Part shown: piece after piece, positions 16,993-27,215 of the stretch | Numbering within the stretch: the first letter of the stretch is position 1 | Layout of the letters: every line of letters starts with the position of its first letter | Assembly: GCF_002838835.1 (NCBI RefSeq) | Contig: NZ_NHPP01000007.1 | Span: forward strand, 62,001 to 126,000 | Source of the DNA: Siphonobacter sp. SORGH_AS_0500 | GTDB lineage: Bacteria; Bacteroidota; Bacteroidia; Cytophagales; Spirosomataceae | Length of the DNA stretch: 64,000 bases | Reading direction: 5' to 3' | Made by a program: the position numbers and the translations under genes | The notes under the pieces: generated by a model | What the model saw: the letters and a program-made list of their open reading frames with translations, nothing else | Database searches by the model: none | Told to the model about the DNA's origin: nothing

Positions 16993-17901
16993 ATGAGCGG
17001 CTTTGTAGACGACATAAAAGAGGCCTTTTCCAGACGGGACAACGGGTTGATTCAGTTAATCCTGATCAACGTATTTGTATTTCTACTCTTACTGGTGTTA
17101 CAGGTAAGTTTTAGTCTTGCCGGAAAAGCGGGTATTTACGACATCATTCTGAACCAGGTGGCTTTAAAATCCAACCTGGCTCATGTGCTTTACAAACCTT
17201 GGACTTTACTAACCTACTGTTTTGTACATCAGAACGTCCTGCATATTCTTTTCAATATGCTTTTTCTGTTCTGGTTTGGGCAGTTGGTGCAGGAATATCT
17301 CGGTAGCCGACGGCTGGTTAGCATTTACCTGTTGGGAGGCATTTTCGGGGGCTTTGTCTTCATTGCCCTTTACAATCTGGTTCCTTTGTATCAGAGTCAA
17401 CTGGATGTATTAAATCTGGGAGCTTCAGGAGCCGTCTATGCCGTTATGTTAGGGGCAGCAACGCTTTTGCCCAATTATACTTTTCACGTATTAATCATTG
17501 GTCCGGTTCGAATTAAATACATTGCTGCTTTCTGGGTTATTGTTTCTTTCGCTCAGATTCCGGGAACCAATGCGGGAGGTAATATCGCTCACCTGAGTGG
17601 AGCCTTATTTGGCTATATGTACATTCGGATGTTACGTCGGGGCATTGATTTAGGCCAGCCCGTGGAAGCGGTCCTGGATTTTTTCAAACGTTTATTTGCC
17701 CGTCAGCCTCGTCCTACCATGCAGGTGAAATATCGTTCTCAAACACGGACGACTTATACGACTTACAGCACGGCTACTGCCGAGGACTATCCGGGAGATG
17801 AAGAAATTGATGCTATTCTGGATAAAATTTCAAAATCAGGCTACGAAAGCCTGACTCGGGAGGAAAAACAGAAGCTCTACAAAGCCAGTCAGAAAAACTA
17901 A
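16993..17901 (+). CDS. Second rhomboid-family intramembrane protease
   Basis: 302 residues. The membrane core carries NLGASGAVYAVMLG (nucleophile Ser), GGNIAHLSGALFGYMY (catalytic His) and NVLHILFNMLFLFWFG. After the last helix a cytoplasmic tail of about 80 residues (RQPRPTMQVKYRSQTRTTYTTY, then acidic) resembles tails of other Bacteroidota rhomboids. It is adjacent to the first rhomboid and is followed by a good terminator; the two are divergent in sequence and so not a recent duplication. Confidence 0.92.
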   Translation: MSGFVDDIKEAFSRRDNGLIQLILINVFVFLLLLVLQVSFSLAGKAGIYDIILNQVALKSNLAHVLYKPWTLLTYCFVHQNVLHILFNMLFLFWFGQLVQEYLGSRRLVSIYLLGGIFGGFVFIALYNLVPLYQSQLDVLNLGASGAVYAVMLGAATLLPNYTFHVLIIGPVRIKYIAAFWVIVSFAQIPGTNAGGNIAHLSGALFGYMYIRMLRRGIDLGQPVEAVLDFFKRLFARQPRPTMQVKYRSQTRTTYTTYSTATAEDYPGDEEIDAILDKISKSGYESLTREEKQKLYKASQKN

Positions 17902-17908
17902 GCGAACG

Positions 17909-17936
17909 GCCCCTCAATCTTCGAGGGGCTTTTCTG
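17909..17936 (+). terminator. Terminator after the rhomboid pair
   Basis: GCCCCTC / GAGGGGC stem with a 7-nt loop followed by TTTTCT. Confidence 0.8.
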
Positions 17937-18122
17937 TGGAATACATACTCTATTAAATCGTATAGGTAAGTTATTTTACAGTAACTTTGTGCCTCATTTC
18001 CTAAATGATCCTGCTGAAAAATTGAAACATTTAATGACTTTCAGCTGTTTAGGATAAACTACGACTAATTGACTGAGTAAAATACAACGAGTCACTCATT
18101 CAGTTTTTGAATCTCTTATGCA

Positions 18123-20053
18123 ATGCTTATTACGCCTGGTCCTTTGTTAGCTCAAATTGACACCCCTGACGAGCTGCGAAAACTTGATAAATCGCAGTTG
18201 GTTCAGGTCTGCCAGGAGTTACGTCAGTTTATCATAGATAATGTCTCGGTATACGGCGGGCATTTCGGAGCTAGTTTGGGAGTGGTTGAACTTACCGTAG
18301 CTCTGCATTACGTGTTAAATACGCCTGAAGACCAGATGGTTTTTGATGTAGGTCACCAGGCTTATGGTCATAAAATCCTTACCGGTCGGCGGAATCGTTT
18401 TCATACCAATCGCTTTTATGGTGGACTTTCGGGCTTTCCCAAACGGAAAGAAAGCCCTTATGATGCCTTTGGCGTAGGGCACTCCTCTACTTCAATTTCG
18501 GCGGCTTTAGGGATGTCGGTAGGGGCTTTGCATAAGGGTAATACCAAGCAACAGCACGTAGCCATTATTGGCGACGGAGCCATGACGGGCGGTATGGCCT
18601 TCGAAGCATGAACCATGCGGGATCGTTGAAAGACAGCAATTTGCTGATTGTTCTCAATGATAACTGTATGAGTATCGACCCCAACGTGGGGGCTTTGAAA
18701 GATTACTTGACGGACATCACTACGTCTCATACCTATAATCGGGTGAAAGACGAAGTATGGAATCTGCTGGGTAAGATGAGTAACTTCGGTCGGACGGCAC
18801 AGGAAATTGTCTCCAAAATTGAGAATGGCCTGAAGGCCACGTTACTGCATCAGAGTAACTTATTTGAATCTCTGAATCTGCGTTATTTCGGCCCCGTTGA
18901 TGGTCATGATATTGATCATCTGGTTGAAATTTTCTCCGATCTGAAAGATATTCCCGGTCCTAAAATTCTGCATTGCGTTACCGTCAAAGGAAAAGGCTAC
19001 GCTCCTGCGGAGAAAGATCAGACCAAATGGCATGCTCCCGGCAAGTTCGATAAGATTACTGGTGAGATTTTCAAGAAGGTTTACGAGAAGCCCCAGCCTC
19101 CTAAGTATCAGGAAGTGTTTGGAAACACACTCGTGGAACTGGCCGAACAAAATAGTAGTATCGTAGGCGTTACCCCCGCCATGCCGAGTGGTTCATCCAT
19201 GAATATCATGATGAAAGCCATGCCGGATCGGGCGTTTGATGTGGGTATTGCCGAACAACACGCGGTAACCTTTTCTGCCGGAATGGCTACGCAGGGGCTG
19301 ACGGTATTCTGTAATATTTACAGCACCTTCATGCAACGAGCGTATGATCAGGTTATACATGACGTGTGTATTCAGGAATTACCCGTTATTTTCTGTCTGG
19401 ATCGGGCTGGTTTTGCTGGTGCCGACGGTCCGACGCACCACGGAGCCTATGACATTGCTTTCATGCGATGCATTCCGAACATGGTGGTGGCCTCCCCGAT
19501 GGACGAGCGTGAGTTGCGTAATTTAATGTTCACCGCTCAAAGTGAAGGTTTCCAGTCTGGTACCCAGTCCATGACCATTCGTTATCCTCGGGGCGAAGGT
19601 ATAATGCCGGAATGGCGTACGCCTTTTGAGTTAATGGAAATTGGCAAAGGCCGAAAAGTTCAGGAGGGAGAAGACGTAGCTATCTTAACCATCGGCCACA
19701 TTGGTAACTACGTTCCCAAGGCCTGTCAGTTACTGGAAAAAGAAGGCTTACACCCGGCTCATTATGACCTGCGTTTCGTAAAACCCCTGGATGAAGCCTT
19801 ATTACACGAAGTTTTCCAGAAATTTGATAAAGTCATTACTGTAGAAGATGGCTGTCTGATGGGTGGTATGGGTTCGGCGGTAGTTGAATTCATGACCGAA
19901 CATGGGTATACTGCCAAAATCAAACGTCTAGGTATTCCTGACCGAATTGTGGAACACGGCGAGCAAATAGACCTACATCGCGAATGTGGTTTTGATCCCG
20001 AGGGCATTGCCCGGGCCGTTCGTGAACTGGCAGTCGTAACGCTGGTTTCCTAG
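18123..20053 (+). pseudogene. dxs: 1-deoxy-D-xylulose-5-phosphate synthase, split by a one-base deficit
   Basis: Two abutting ORFs (18123-18611, 162 aa; 18608-20053, 481 aa) together give DXS; adding one base gives 643 aa, the normal length. The break is at GAAGC|ATGAACCATGCG, where family members read EAMNHAG, so one base of the Ala codon is missing. It creates an ATGA stop-start overlap. The ThDP motif is cut in two: GDGAMTGG in the first ORF and LNDNCMSID in the second. The C-terminal half keeps DRAGFAGADGPTHHGAYD and the dimer motif IAEQHAVTFSAG. DXS is the first MEP-pathway enzyme and normally essential, so an assembly error is the likeliest cause. A true split gene or translational coupling cannot be excluded from sequence alone. 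Confidence 0.9.
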
Positions 20054-20079
20054 GTTTTAAATAGCATTGTATTGAATAG

Positions 20080-20113
20080 AAAAGCCCATTTCTTAACGAA
20101 TGGGCTTTTTTCT
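20080..20113 (+). terminator. Terminator after dxs
   Basis: AAAAGCCCATT / AATGGGCTTTT stem followed by a T-run. Confidence 0.85.
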
Positions 20114-20204
20114 TGAAAAAAGAAACTACCAGCAAGTCGCTGGGCACGATTCTAGCAGTAGAATCGTTGAACACAAGCTATATTTGATTTAAAACTTAGC
20201 AAAC

Positions 20205-20903
20205 ATGGAATCGGCTTCTGATGATAAATTAGACCGGATCATTGAAGCTCGGATGAAGCTGAAAGATCGGTTTGAAGAACGCATGAAAGGCACGCCTTCG
20301 ATTGCGGATGAAACCCCACAAGGAAGGGGACCTATCAATCGGCATGGGATGCCACAAACGCCCGTTGGCCAGACCTTAACCCAGAAGTGGCCGGTGTTAG
20401 ATTTGGGCTATCACCCCAACGTTTCACTGGACCGCTGGCGATTAACCATTGATGGAGAAGTGGAAAATCCGGTCATTCTGAAGTGGGATGACTTCATGAA
20501 TCTACCTCAGGTAGAAGACATTTCTGATTTTCACTGCGTAACAACCTGGTCTAAACTGGATATGGTTTGGAAAGGCGTGCGATTGATGGATCTGGCGGCA
20601 CTGGTTCAGCCGAAAGAAACCGCTACTCACATCATGTGTTATGGGTATGATACGTACAGTACCAACGTTTTGCTGGAAGAGGCCTTGAAACCTGATGTAT
20701 TATTGGCCCATACCGTCTATGACGAAACCTTGCCCGTAGAGCACGGCGGTCCGGTTCGAATGATTACGCCTCAGTTATACGCCTGGAAAGGCTCCAAATG
20801 GATCAAACGGATTCAGTTTTTACCCGAAAATAAACTTGGTTTCTGGGAGGAAAGAGGGTATTCTAATACGGCCTATCCCTGGCGTAATGATCGCTATAGC
20901 TGA
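20205..20903 (+). CDS. Sulfite-oxidase-like molybdopterin-dependent oxidoreductase
   Basis: 232 residues with no signal peptide. The single molybdopterin domain shows LDRWRLTIDGEVENPVILKWDDF, the Mo-ligating cysteine in SDFHCVTTWSKLDMVWKGVRL, and GGPVRMITPQLYAWKGSKWIKRIQF. This is the short cytoplasmic YuiH-like branch of the sulfite oxidase/YedY family, lacking heme and dimerisation domains. The substrate is unknown. The next gene starts in its stop codon (TGATG), so the two are probably cotranslated. Confidence 0.9.
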   Translation: MESASDDKLDRIIEARMKLKDRFEERMKGTPSIADETPQGRGPINRHGMPQTPVGQTLTQKWPVLDLGYHPNVSLDRWRLTIDGEVENPVILKWDDFMNLPQVEDISDFHCVTTWSKLDMVWKGVRLMDLAALVQPKETATHIMCYGYDTYSTNVLLEEALKPDVLLAHTVYDETLPVEHGGPVRMITPQLYAWKGSKWIKRIQFLPENKLGFWEERGYSNTAYPWRNDRYS

Positions 20904-21223
20904 TGATAGTTCTGGTATGGATAAGTACTTTTTTGCTCGGGCTAATACCCGGGCAAAAGCCCGCCAAACTGGTTTTTGCGGAGGGAAAAAGTCGGGAAAT
21001 TCGATTGGGGCAGAAGGAAGAAAAGAATAACTGGCAATCGGCATTAAGTGATTCCAGTGTGGTGCGTATTACCAGCGTTTATCAAAAACCTGTGCGATCA
21101 GATTTGATCGGTGAACGAGTGTACACGGTAAAAGGAGTGAAGAAAGGGAGTACCCTCTGGATTTTGACGGATTATTCTGTAAAACCAGCTCGAACGGTGC
21201 AGTATCTCATCGTGGTTCGATAA
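20903..21223 (+). CDS. Small hypothetical exported protein
   Basis: 106 residues overlapping the preceding stop codon by one base (TGATG). The N-terminus (MIVLVWISTFLLGLIPGQKPA) is a plausible signal peptide, and the remainder is a beta-rich segment ending YLIVVR. No family is recognised. Its coupling to the molybdo-enzyme suggests joint expression, but no functional link is visible. Confidence 0.6.
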   Translation: MIVLVWISTFLLGLIPGQKPAKLVFAEGKSREIRLGQKEEKNNWQSALSDSSVVRITSVYQKPVRSDLIGERVYTVKGVKKGSTLWILTDYSVKPARTVQYLIVVR

Positions 21224-21360
21224 AGGCCAAGTTACTACGGCGAGTGATTTTTTCGTACCTTGCGGCTTCAATGACGCTGATGTTCCTGTACAGCATTGAC
21301 GATCAGTAGGTCTACCGTCATTCTTTAACACTCACCGATCGCGAACATTTATATTTTTTT

Positions 21361-22020
21361 ATGACCATCCACCGAGAAGGTATTGCTACGTTGTCCCTGG
21401 CATTGGCCATTTTACTAGCGATTAATGCTACTATTGCCTATGTCTTTCCTGAACAAACGTTGGTAAGGCAGCTAGCCATTATAGGTAGCATTATCATATA
21501 CCTGATTATACTCCAGTTTTTTAGAAATCCCCGTCGTAAAACGGTTCAACACCCTAAACAAATCATTGCTCCGGCGGATGGTAAAGTAGTGGTAATTGAA
21601 GAAACAGTGGAGACAGAATACTTCAACGGCCCTCGTCGGCAGGTAAGTATCTTCATGTCGCCCGTGAATGTGCATATAAACCGGAATCCTATATCAGGCG
21701 TAGTGTCGTTTTTCAAGTATCATCCCGGAAAATATCTGGTAGCCTGGCACCCCAAATCTTCGACTGAAAACGAGCGTACAACCATTGTTGTTCGTCATGA
21801 ATCAGGGGTGGAGGTAATGTTTCGGCAGATTGCCGGAGCTCTGGCCCGACGGATTTGCTGGTACGTGAAAGAAGGCGATGTAGTTAATCAGGGAGAAGAA
21901 TTTGGCTTCATTAAATTCGGTAGCCGTGTAGATATTTTTTTACCGCTTGATGCAAAAATTCTGGTTAATCTAGGCGATAAACCCGTTTCTGGAAAAACGA
22001 TTATTGCTGAATTAGCGTAA
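21361..22020 (+). CDS. psd: Phosphatidylserine decarboxylase family protein
   Basis: 219 residues, the short single-chain form found in Bacteroidota. Two N-terminal membrane segments are followed by the decarboxylase core (IIAPADGKVVVIEE, FMSPVNVHINRNPISG, HPKSSTENERTTIV). The self-cleavage site is KFGSRVD, where the serine becomes the pyruvoyl cofactor. It converts phosphatidylserine to phosphatidylethanolamine at the inner membrane. No pssA lies next to it. Confidence 0.94.
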   Translation: MTIHREGIATLSLALAILLAINATIAYVFPEQTLVRQLAIIGSIIIYLIILQFFRNPRRKTVQHPKQIIAPADGKVVVIEETVETEYFNGPRRQVSIFMSPVNVHINRNPISGVVSFFKYHPGKYLVAWHPKSSTENERTTIVVRHESGVEVMFRQIAGALARRICWYVKEGDVVNQGEEFGFIKFGSRVDIFLPLDAKILVNLGDKPVSGKTIIAELA

Positions 22021-22045
22021 AAGTAATAAACCGTAGAAATAAAAA

Positions 22046-22073
22046 GCAGAGCCTCAAAAGGGCTCTGTTTTTG
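22046..22073 (+). terminator. Terminator after psd
   Basis: CAGAGCC / GGCTCTG stem followed by TTTTTGC. Confidence 0.8.
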
Positions 22074-22193
22074 CGTTTTGGAGCCTTAACGATTTTTAAC
22101 AGCAGTATTTTTTGAAAAAAATAGTTTCTCTTTCCAACTTTCTGACTTTCACCAGTGTCTTCTGCTTGTCTTTCCTGTAAAAGCTCAATAACT

Positions 22194-22568
22194 ATGAAAC
22201 GTATCCTCGCTCTGGGAAGCTTATTGTTGGTTTTAATCTCCTGCGAGAAAGAAAAGGTAATCGTAGGTGATTCGGAGCGATTACGCTTCATGGAGCAGGA
22301 AATCCTGGCCTTGATTCAGGATAAGGCCTGCCAGGGGGAGCGGGTATGTGGGAGCATTGCCTTTGGAAGCAAGCCCTGCGGCGGCCCCTGGAAATACCTG
22401 ATTTATTCACTTACGCCGACAGACGTAGAAGTGCTCAAGGAAAAAGTCGAGGATTACAATCTGCTGGAAGCAGAAGTAAATAGTCGGGAAGGCAAAATTT
22501 CAGATTGCGTCGCAGTAACCCCACCGGCAGTTACTTGTCTGGATGGCACCTGTGGACCAATGAAGTAA
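22194..22568 (+). CDS. Predicted lipoprotein, cysteine-rich
   Basis: 124 residues from the ATG at 22194. The signal peptide MKRILALGSLLLVLISCEKE has a clear lipobox (LISC). The mature part has six cysteines in CQGERVCGSIAFGSKPCGG and CLDGTCGPMK, suggesting disulfides. The SIAFGSKPCGGPWKYLIYS pattern is one I recognise from small Bacteroidota lipoproteins without assigned function. An upstream in-frame extension to 22155 lacks the signal peptide at its start, so it is not used. Confidence 0.75.
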   Translation: MKRILALGSLLLVLISCEKEKVIVGDSERLRFMEQEILALIQDKACQGERVCGSIAFGSKPCGGPWKYLIYSLTPTDVEVLKEKVEDYNLLEAEVNSREGKISDCVAVTPPAVTCLDGTCGPMK

Positions 22569-22699
22569 AGATTCTAGGTCGCATTCTTCTCGTTACCCAT
22601 ACAATTTCAAGTGAATGACAACTGGTTATGCCTATGCATAACCCTGGCTTTGCTTTGCCTTTTTTACGAATTGCCTTTAACATCCAAACACCTTTTTCT

Positions 22700-24024
22700 A
22701 TGAAAAAATCACTACTCGTATTGGCTGTCGCTTTGCTGGGTCTGACTTCCTGTAAGGACCAGTGCCATCAGACAAACGTTTCCCGAAATCTAATTAGTAA
22801 GCAAATTTCTACTGCCGACTTACGTAACAATGGCGTTGCTATTGCAGGAGCTAAATCGCTCGAAAAGCCGGGTAAAATCTACGTAAAGGGCAGTTATCTG
22901 TTCATCAATGAAATCAAAAAAGGAATCCATATCATTGATAACAGCGATCCGAATAACCCTAAAAACCTTTCTTTCCTGAGCATTTTAGGTAATGCGGATA
23001 TGGCCGTAAAAGGGAATATGCTCTATGCCGATAGTTACACCGATTTCCTGGTTTTTGACCTGTCGGACCCTACTCAGCCCAAACTTTTAAAACGGATTGA
23101 AAATGCTTTCACCAGCGGCATGGTAGAAGGTGTGAGCTGGTTTAGTAACGCCAATGGAATGAATCCTGCGATGGCTCCCACGCAAATTACAGACTATGAT
23201 GTAGAACTAATTACCAGTGTGATTGAAACGGATTGTGAGGGGAACATGAATCCCTGGAGTAATCCCTGGCTAGTATTCGACAGCTTTTTTAATGCCTCCA
23301 GCTCGTTTTCTGCTTCGTTATCGTCCAGTTCATCACCAAATCAGGGCAGCGGAACGGGTGGCTCGATGGCTCGTTTTGCGATTGTGAATAATACGCTTTA
23401 CGCCGTTACCAATCAGAATATGCAGTTGTTTGACATCAGCCAGCCACAAAATCCGCAGAAGGGCAACGTGGTGACCCTGGGATGGGGCATCGAAACCATC
23501 TTCCCGTATCAGGATCGGCTGTATGTAGGTTCGACAACGGGCGTACATATCCTTTCCAACGCCGACCCGAATAATCCCGTTCGAGTGGCTACGCTGAGTC
23601 ACGTACGGGCCTGCGATCCGGTAGTGGTGCATGAAAACCATCCTACGTTACGCTTCGGCAGCAAACGATCTGTGGTGGCTCGCCTAGTAACCAGCTTGAT
23701 CTGATTGATGTGAAAGATATGTATGCTCCCAAATTATTAAAATCCTTTCCCATGGAAGGCCCTTATGGTTTGGGCGTCGATCATCCAACTTTATTTGTGT
23801 GTGAAGGTAGTCACGGACTAAAAATGTTTGACGTTAGTAATCCGCTGGAGCTAGACAAGCACTTACTAAACCATTTTAAAAACATGGATGCATATGATGT
23901 TATCCCGCTGAGTACAAAGCTGTTATTACTGATCGGTAAAGACGGTTTTTATCAGTATGATTACACCGATCGTAATAATCCTCGACTACTAAGCAAAATC
24001 CCCGTAACCCGTCCTGAAGCCTAA
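22700..24024 (+). pseudogene. LVIVD-repeat lipoprotein, interrupted by one frameshift
   Basis: The reading frame starts at 22700 with signal peptide and lipobox (LLVLAVALLGLTSC) and runs in frame to about 23636. It is then open in another frame to 24024. Adding one base near 23636-23641 restores SYVTLRQQTICGGSPSNQLD and a 441-residue protein. Repeated units of the form hxxhDxSxPxxPxhhxxh (e.g. LLVFDLSDPTQPKLLKRI) are LVIVD repeats, which form a beta-propeller-like structure on the cell surface. The missing base may be an assembly error rather than a mutation. Confidence 0.8.
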
Positions 24025-24033
24025 TCTTTTCGT

Positions 24034-24591
24034 ATGAAATCAACTCTATTACTAGCAATGCTGTGTCTGAGCGGGTTCTGCTATGGCCAGGTTAATCAGA
24101 AGAAAGGGTATACTAATACTAGCGAAATGGGTGTGCTTTTGGGGCAGGTAGGTCCAAATAATAGTTCTCCGGTTAGTAAAACCAGTTTTACCGCTTCCAG
24201 CTTCAACGGTTATCGCCTGATGCACTGGCTGGCAGCGGGGATCACCGTGGGACTGGATAGTTATAAAGGCAACCTTATGGTCCCCATTTCTTTAGGTTTG
24301 CGGGGAGATATACTGAAAAATAAAACAGTAACCCCTTTTTATGCTTTGGACATCGGCAAAGGTATGACCTGGCTTGCCAGGGACCCATCGCTGGATTTTA
24401 AGCGGGGTGGTCTGCACCTGAATCCGGCAATAGGCCTGCGTTTTGCTACTAATAGCGGAACGGCTATTACCTGGAGCGTGGGCTACAAACGGCAGATTTT
24501 AGAAAGCGGTCGATACTTTGGGGAAGACCAGGGTACCTACTACGATTATGCCTACAATCGAATCAGTATTAAAATGGGAATGAGTTTCTAA
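24034..24591 (+). CDS. Outer-membrane beta-barrel-like protein
   Basis: 185 residues with a signal peptide (KSTLLLAMLCLSGFCYGQ) and alternating strands such as WLAAGITVGLDSYKG and AITWSVGYKRQI, ending ISIKMGMSF with a terminal Phe as in outer-membrane barrels. It starts 9 bp after the LVIVD lipoprotein and is probably cotranscribed with it. The substrate or partner is unknown. Confidence 0.7.
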   Translation: MKSTLLLAMLCLSGFCYGQVNQKKGYTNTSEMGVLLGQVGPNNSSPVSKTSFTASSFNGYRLMHWLAAGITVGLDSYKGNLMVPISLGLRGDILKNKTVTPFYALDIGKGMTWLARDPSLDFKRGGLHLNPAIGLRFATNSGTAITWSVGYKRQILESGRYFGEDQGTYYDYAYNRISIKMGMSF

Positions 24592-25035
24592 AACACGTGT
24601 TTCCAGCAACGAGTCCTATGATCACCGTTCTGGTTGATTAATAGGACTCGTTACTCTTTAACGAGTTAATGAATCTGATTTCTGAAGGTTCACATGGACA
24701 TTAGAACTGAAATGCCGCAAGACGAGTAAAGTATTAATAAAAGTGTAAATACTTGCTTGATGATTGAGGACGAAACGTAAATAGCCAAGAGAATGAATAC
24801 TGAATGTTAATCAGAATTTTAACCCAATAGATCCCGAAGGTTATCTCAGTACCTTTAGAAAAACTAAATAGAAAAGTTAAGTATATCTATAAAAACCAAA
24901 TTAAGGCTTGGTATTTTATGGATATAGATAGAAAAATTTTTGTTCGTATGAAATACTATTCATAACAATGTCTCGTATTTGATGATTAACTTACTAATCA
25001 CTCTAGGTGATTTCTGATTTTAAGCCTCTAATGCC
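24592..25035. other. AT-rich intergenic stretch with one hairpin
   Basis: Apart from the hairpin AACGAGTCCTAT (24608-24619) / ATAGGACTCGTT (24641-24652), which probably terminates the upstream operon, I see no ORF, RNA or repeat in these 444 bases. Confidence 0.6.
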
Positions 25036-25452
25036 ATGACCAAATCTTTGTTTTTATTGAGCTTGATAGGTGTTTCACTGATGGCCTGTGATAAAGAAGA
25101 GAAAGCGGATCAAATGCAGGCCCGTACGCTAATTCAGAACGAGCAACCTCCGGTGGGATCAGAAGATTTTTATATTAATTCTGTTCAGCGGGAAGGTAAT
25201 GTGTTGAAAGTAAACGTCAAGCACGGCGGAGCCTGCTCTCCTACCCCCCAATTTGATTTGTACGAAGTAGGTGGGGAAGATCCCTGTTCGATGCCCGTTA
25301 CTGTTCAGGTCGTTTTCAAAAATCCGGCGGAAGAATGTGTGCAGGAAAAAGAATCGGAGTTGTATTTTGACATTTCGGCTCTGAAAAAAAATACAGCGAA
25401 TTGCCAGGATAAATTACAGGTTCTGGGTTACGAGGAATGGGTAGATTTATAG
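25036..25452 (+). CDS. Predicted lipoprotein, unknown function
   Basis: 138 residues. The signal peptide and lipobox are MTKSLFLLSLIGVSLMAC. The mature domain has four cysteines (HGGACSPTPQFDLYE, DPCSMP, EECVQ, TANCQD) likely forming two disulfides in a small beta domain. No enzyme motif is present. It has its own hairpin terminator shared with the converging peptidase gene. Confidence 0.7.
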   Translation: MTKSLFLLSLIGVSLMACDKEEKADQMQARTLIQNEQPPVGSEDFYINSVQREGNVLKVNVKHGGACSPTPQFDLYEVGGEDPCSMPVTVQVVFKNPAEECVQEKESELYFDISALKKNTANCQDKLQVLGYEEWVDL

Positions 25453-25463
25453 TCTTAATCTTC

Positions 25464-25506
25464 TACAAAAAAGCGCTGCTTTCTCAGAAAGCAGCCGCTT
25501 TTTTGT
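25464..25506. terminator. Bidirectional terminator
   Basis: ACAAAAAAGCG / CGCTTTTTTGT flanks an inner stem CTGCTTTC / GAAAGCAG, with T-runs on both strands, between converging genes. Confidence 0.85.
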
Positions 25507-25520
25507 AAGGTATAGGTAAC

Positions 25521-26972
25521 TTACCAACGCCACTCGTTTCCTAATACCAGTTCATCTTTCAGGCCTTGTTTAATGAGAAAATCTTTGGTCTGTTCGTTGC
25601 TAAGCCGTTGAGTGGGTAGTTCTTTTGCGTTAGCAAGGGCATACAACAGCATGCTGGTATAACGAACCGTATTTCGTAGTCCTTCTTTGTTGACCTTATC
25701 GAAAGTGTCCAGATTGGTATGATACGTCATGCCAATCGTCGGTGGAAGATGGCCCAGGGGCGTTAATGTGGGAATCCCTTCCAACATGAAAGGCTGATGG
25801 TCTGAATGCAGGCCGGCCCGGTTCATGATTACGTTTTTATAGTTTGGGTCCAACGATTGCATATGATTGCCCACCTCCTGGAAAAATCTTTCCATGTTAT
25901 TCCAGCCAGAGATGTTCACGCCTGAAGGCTGGTTCGTCATGTCCAGATTAATCATATACTTGATTCTGCCGAGCGATTTACGATTCTGCCGGATGTAGGC
26001 CTTCGAACCCAATAAGCCCTGCTCCTCGCCCATGAAAAGCACAAATTCGATGGTACGGCGGGGTTTCAGTCCCAGTTTTTGAAACGTGCGGGCAATGTCT
26101 ATCACAGCGAATGATCCCAGTCCGTTATCAATGGCTCCAGTGGCCAGATCCCAACTGTCGAGGTGAGCTCCAATAACAATTTTATCCCGGCTTTTGCCTT
26201 TGATGGTAGCAATGACGTTGCGGCTGGTGGATTTTTTGCTGGTATTTCGCATATCCACCAAAGCCATGAGTTTTTCTTCCTTCATCCATTCCCGGATTTG
26301 CTGTCCATTTTCCAACGAAATACAAACAGCCGGAATACCAATCAGAGAGCCCGTTACCGAAGCCGTTCCCGTTAGCAGCACATTTCCGGGAACAGTATTC
26401 ACCATTACGATGCCTGAAGCTCCATATCGAATAGCCAGAGCCGTTTTTTCGGAACGATGCAGATTTTTAGCTCCTGAAGGAGCCGCCAGTAAACCCAGAT
26501 TGGCTAAAGCGATACGTCCCTTAAGGCGGTCTTTATTGGCTTCGAAATCTGCCTCTAGCCCATTGCCTACGTCTACCAGGTCTGCACTGACATTTGCTTC
26601 CAGCGGAGAATGAGCCAAAGCAACGACCGGAATATCATGAAAATTATCACTCTTGCGAGGGGCGATGGCCAGCGTAACCGTATCCCGAGCCCAGGTTTCT
26701 ACCGAAAAAGGCTGGTAGGCTACGTCCTGAATGCCATAGCTTTTTAATAAATCATACGCATACGTCTCCGCTTTTTCGCCATTCGTGCTACCCGTTAGGC
26801 GGTGGCCAATGGTACGCGTAGCTTCACCCAGCTTTTCGTAAGCCTGAGAATTTTGTTGTACTTCAGAGGAAATGCGGGAAAAAACAGCGTCCAGATCATC
26901 TTGATCTGCGGCGGCAGTAAGACCAACTAAAACCACTACGAAAAAGGCGTAGCGGTACCTAGGGGATTTCAT
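25521..26972 (-). CDS. M28-family zinc metallopeptidase with PA domain
   Basis: 483 residues from the ATG at 26972, with a signal peptide (YRYAFFVVVLVGLTAAA). A PA insert lies at about residues 120-230. The catalytic part has GAHLDSWDLATGAIDNGLG (zinc His and Asp), MGEEQGLLGS (catalytic Glu), LDMTN and LHSDHQPF. The nearest known kind is carboxypeptidase Q / glutamate carboxypeptidase-like exported aminopeptidases. A TTG six codons upstream is possible but less likely. Confidence 0.93.
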   Translation of the reverse strand: MKSPRYRYAFFVVVLVGLTAAADQDDLDAVFSRISSEVQQNSQAYEKLGEATRTIGHRLTGSTNGEKAETYAYDLLKSYGIQDVAYQPFSVETWARDTVTLAIAPRKSDNFHDIPVVALAHSPLEANVSADLVDVGNGLEADFEANKDRLKGRIALANLGLLAAPSGAKNLHRSEKTALAIRYGASGIVMVNTVPGNVLLTGTASVTGSLIGIPAVCISLENGQQIREWMKEEKLMALVDMRNTSKKSTSRNVIATIKGKSRDKIVIGAHLDSWDLATGAIDNGLGSFAVIDIARTFQKLGLKPRRTIEFVLFMGEEQGLLGSKAYIRQNRKSLGRIKYMINLDMTNQPSGVNISGWNNMERFFQEVGNHMQSLDPNYKNVIMNRAGLHSDHQPFMLEGIPTLTPLGHLPPTIGMTYHTNLDTFDKVNKEGLRNTVRYTSMLLYALANAKELPTQRLSNEQTKDFLIKQGLKDELVLGNEWRW

Positions 26973-27157
26973 CGTGGGTATAAAGTTCAATCGTTAAATG
27001 TATGGCTTGGTAGAAAATATCGTGCTCGACTTAAAAATCAGACACTTAATAGGCGTGAATTAGCGAATTATAGACAAAAATACACAAAGCCTGAACGTAA
27101 TAGGATACCGCTTACAGATTTCTCGCAAAGGAATTTCTTAAAAAAATAAAAAAACAC

Positions 27158-27187
27158 TTGACAAGGGCTGTTTTTTGGCTACTTTTG
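27158..27187 (+). promoter_or_regulatory. Promoter of tRNA-Leu
   Basis: TTGACA at 27158 and TACTTTTG at 27180-27187 (TTG-N19-TAnnTTTG) match the Bacteroidota consensus; the tRNA begins 29 bp downstream. Confidence 0.75.
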
Positions 27188-27215
27188 CAATCCCAAACGG
27201 GAAGTTCTACAGTAA

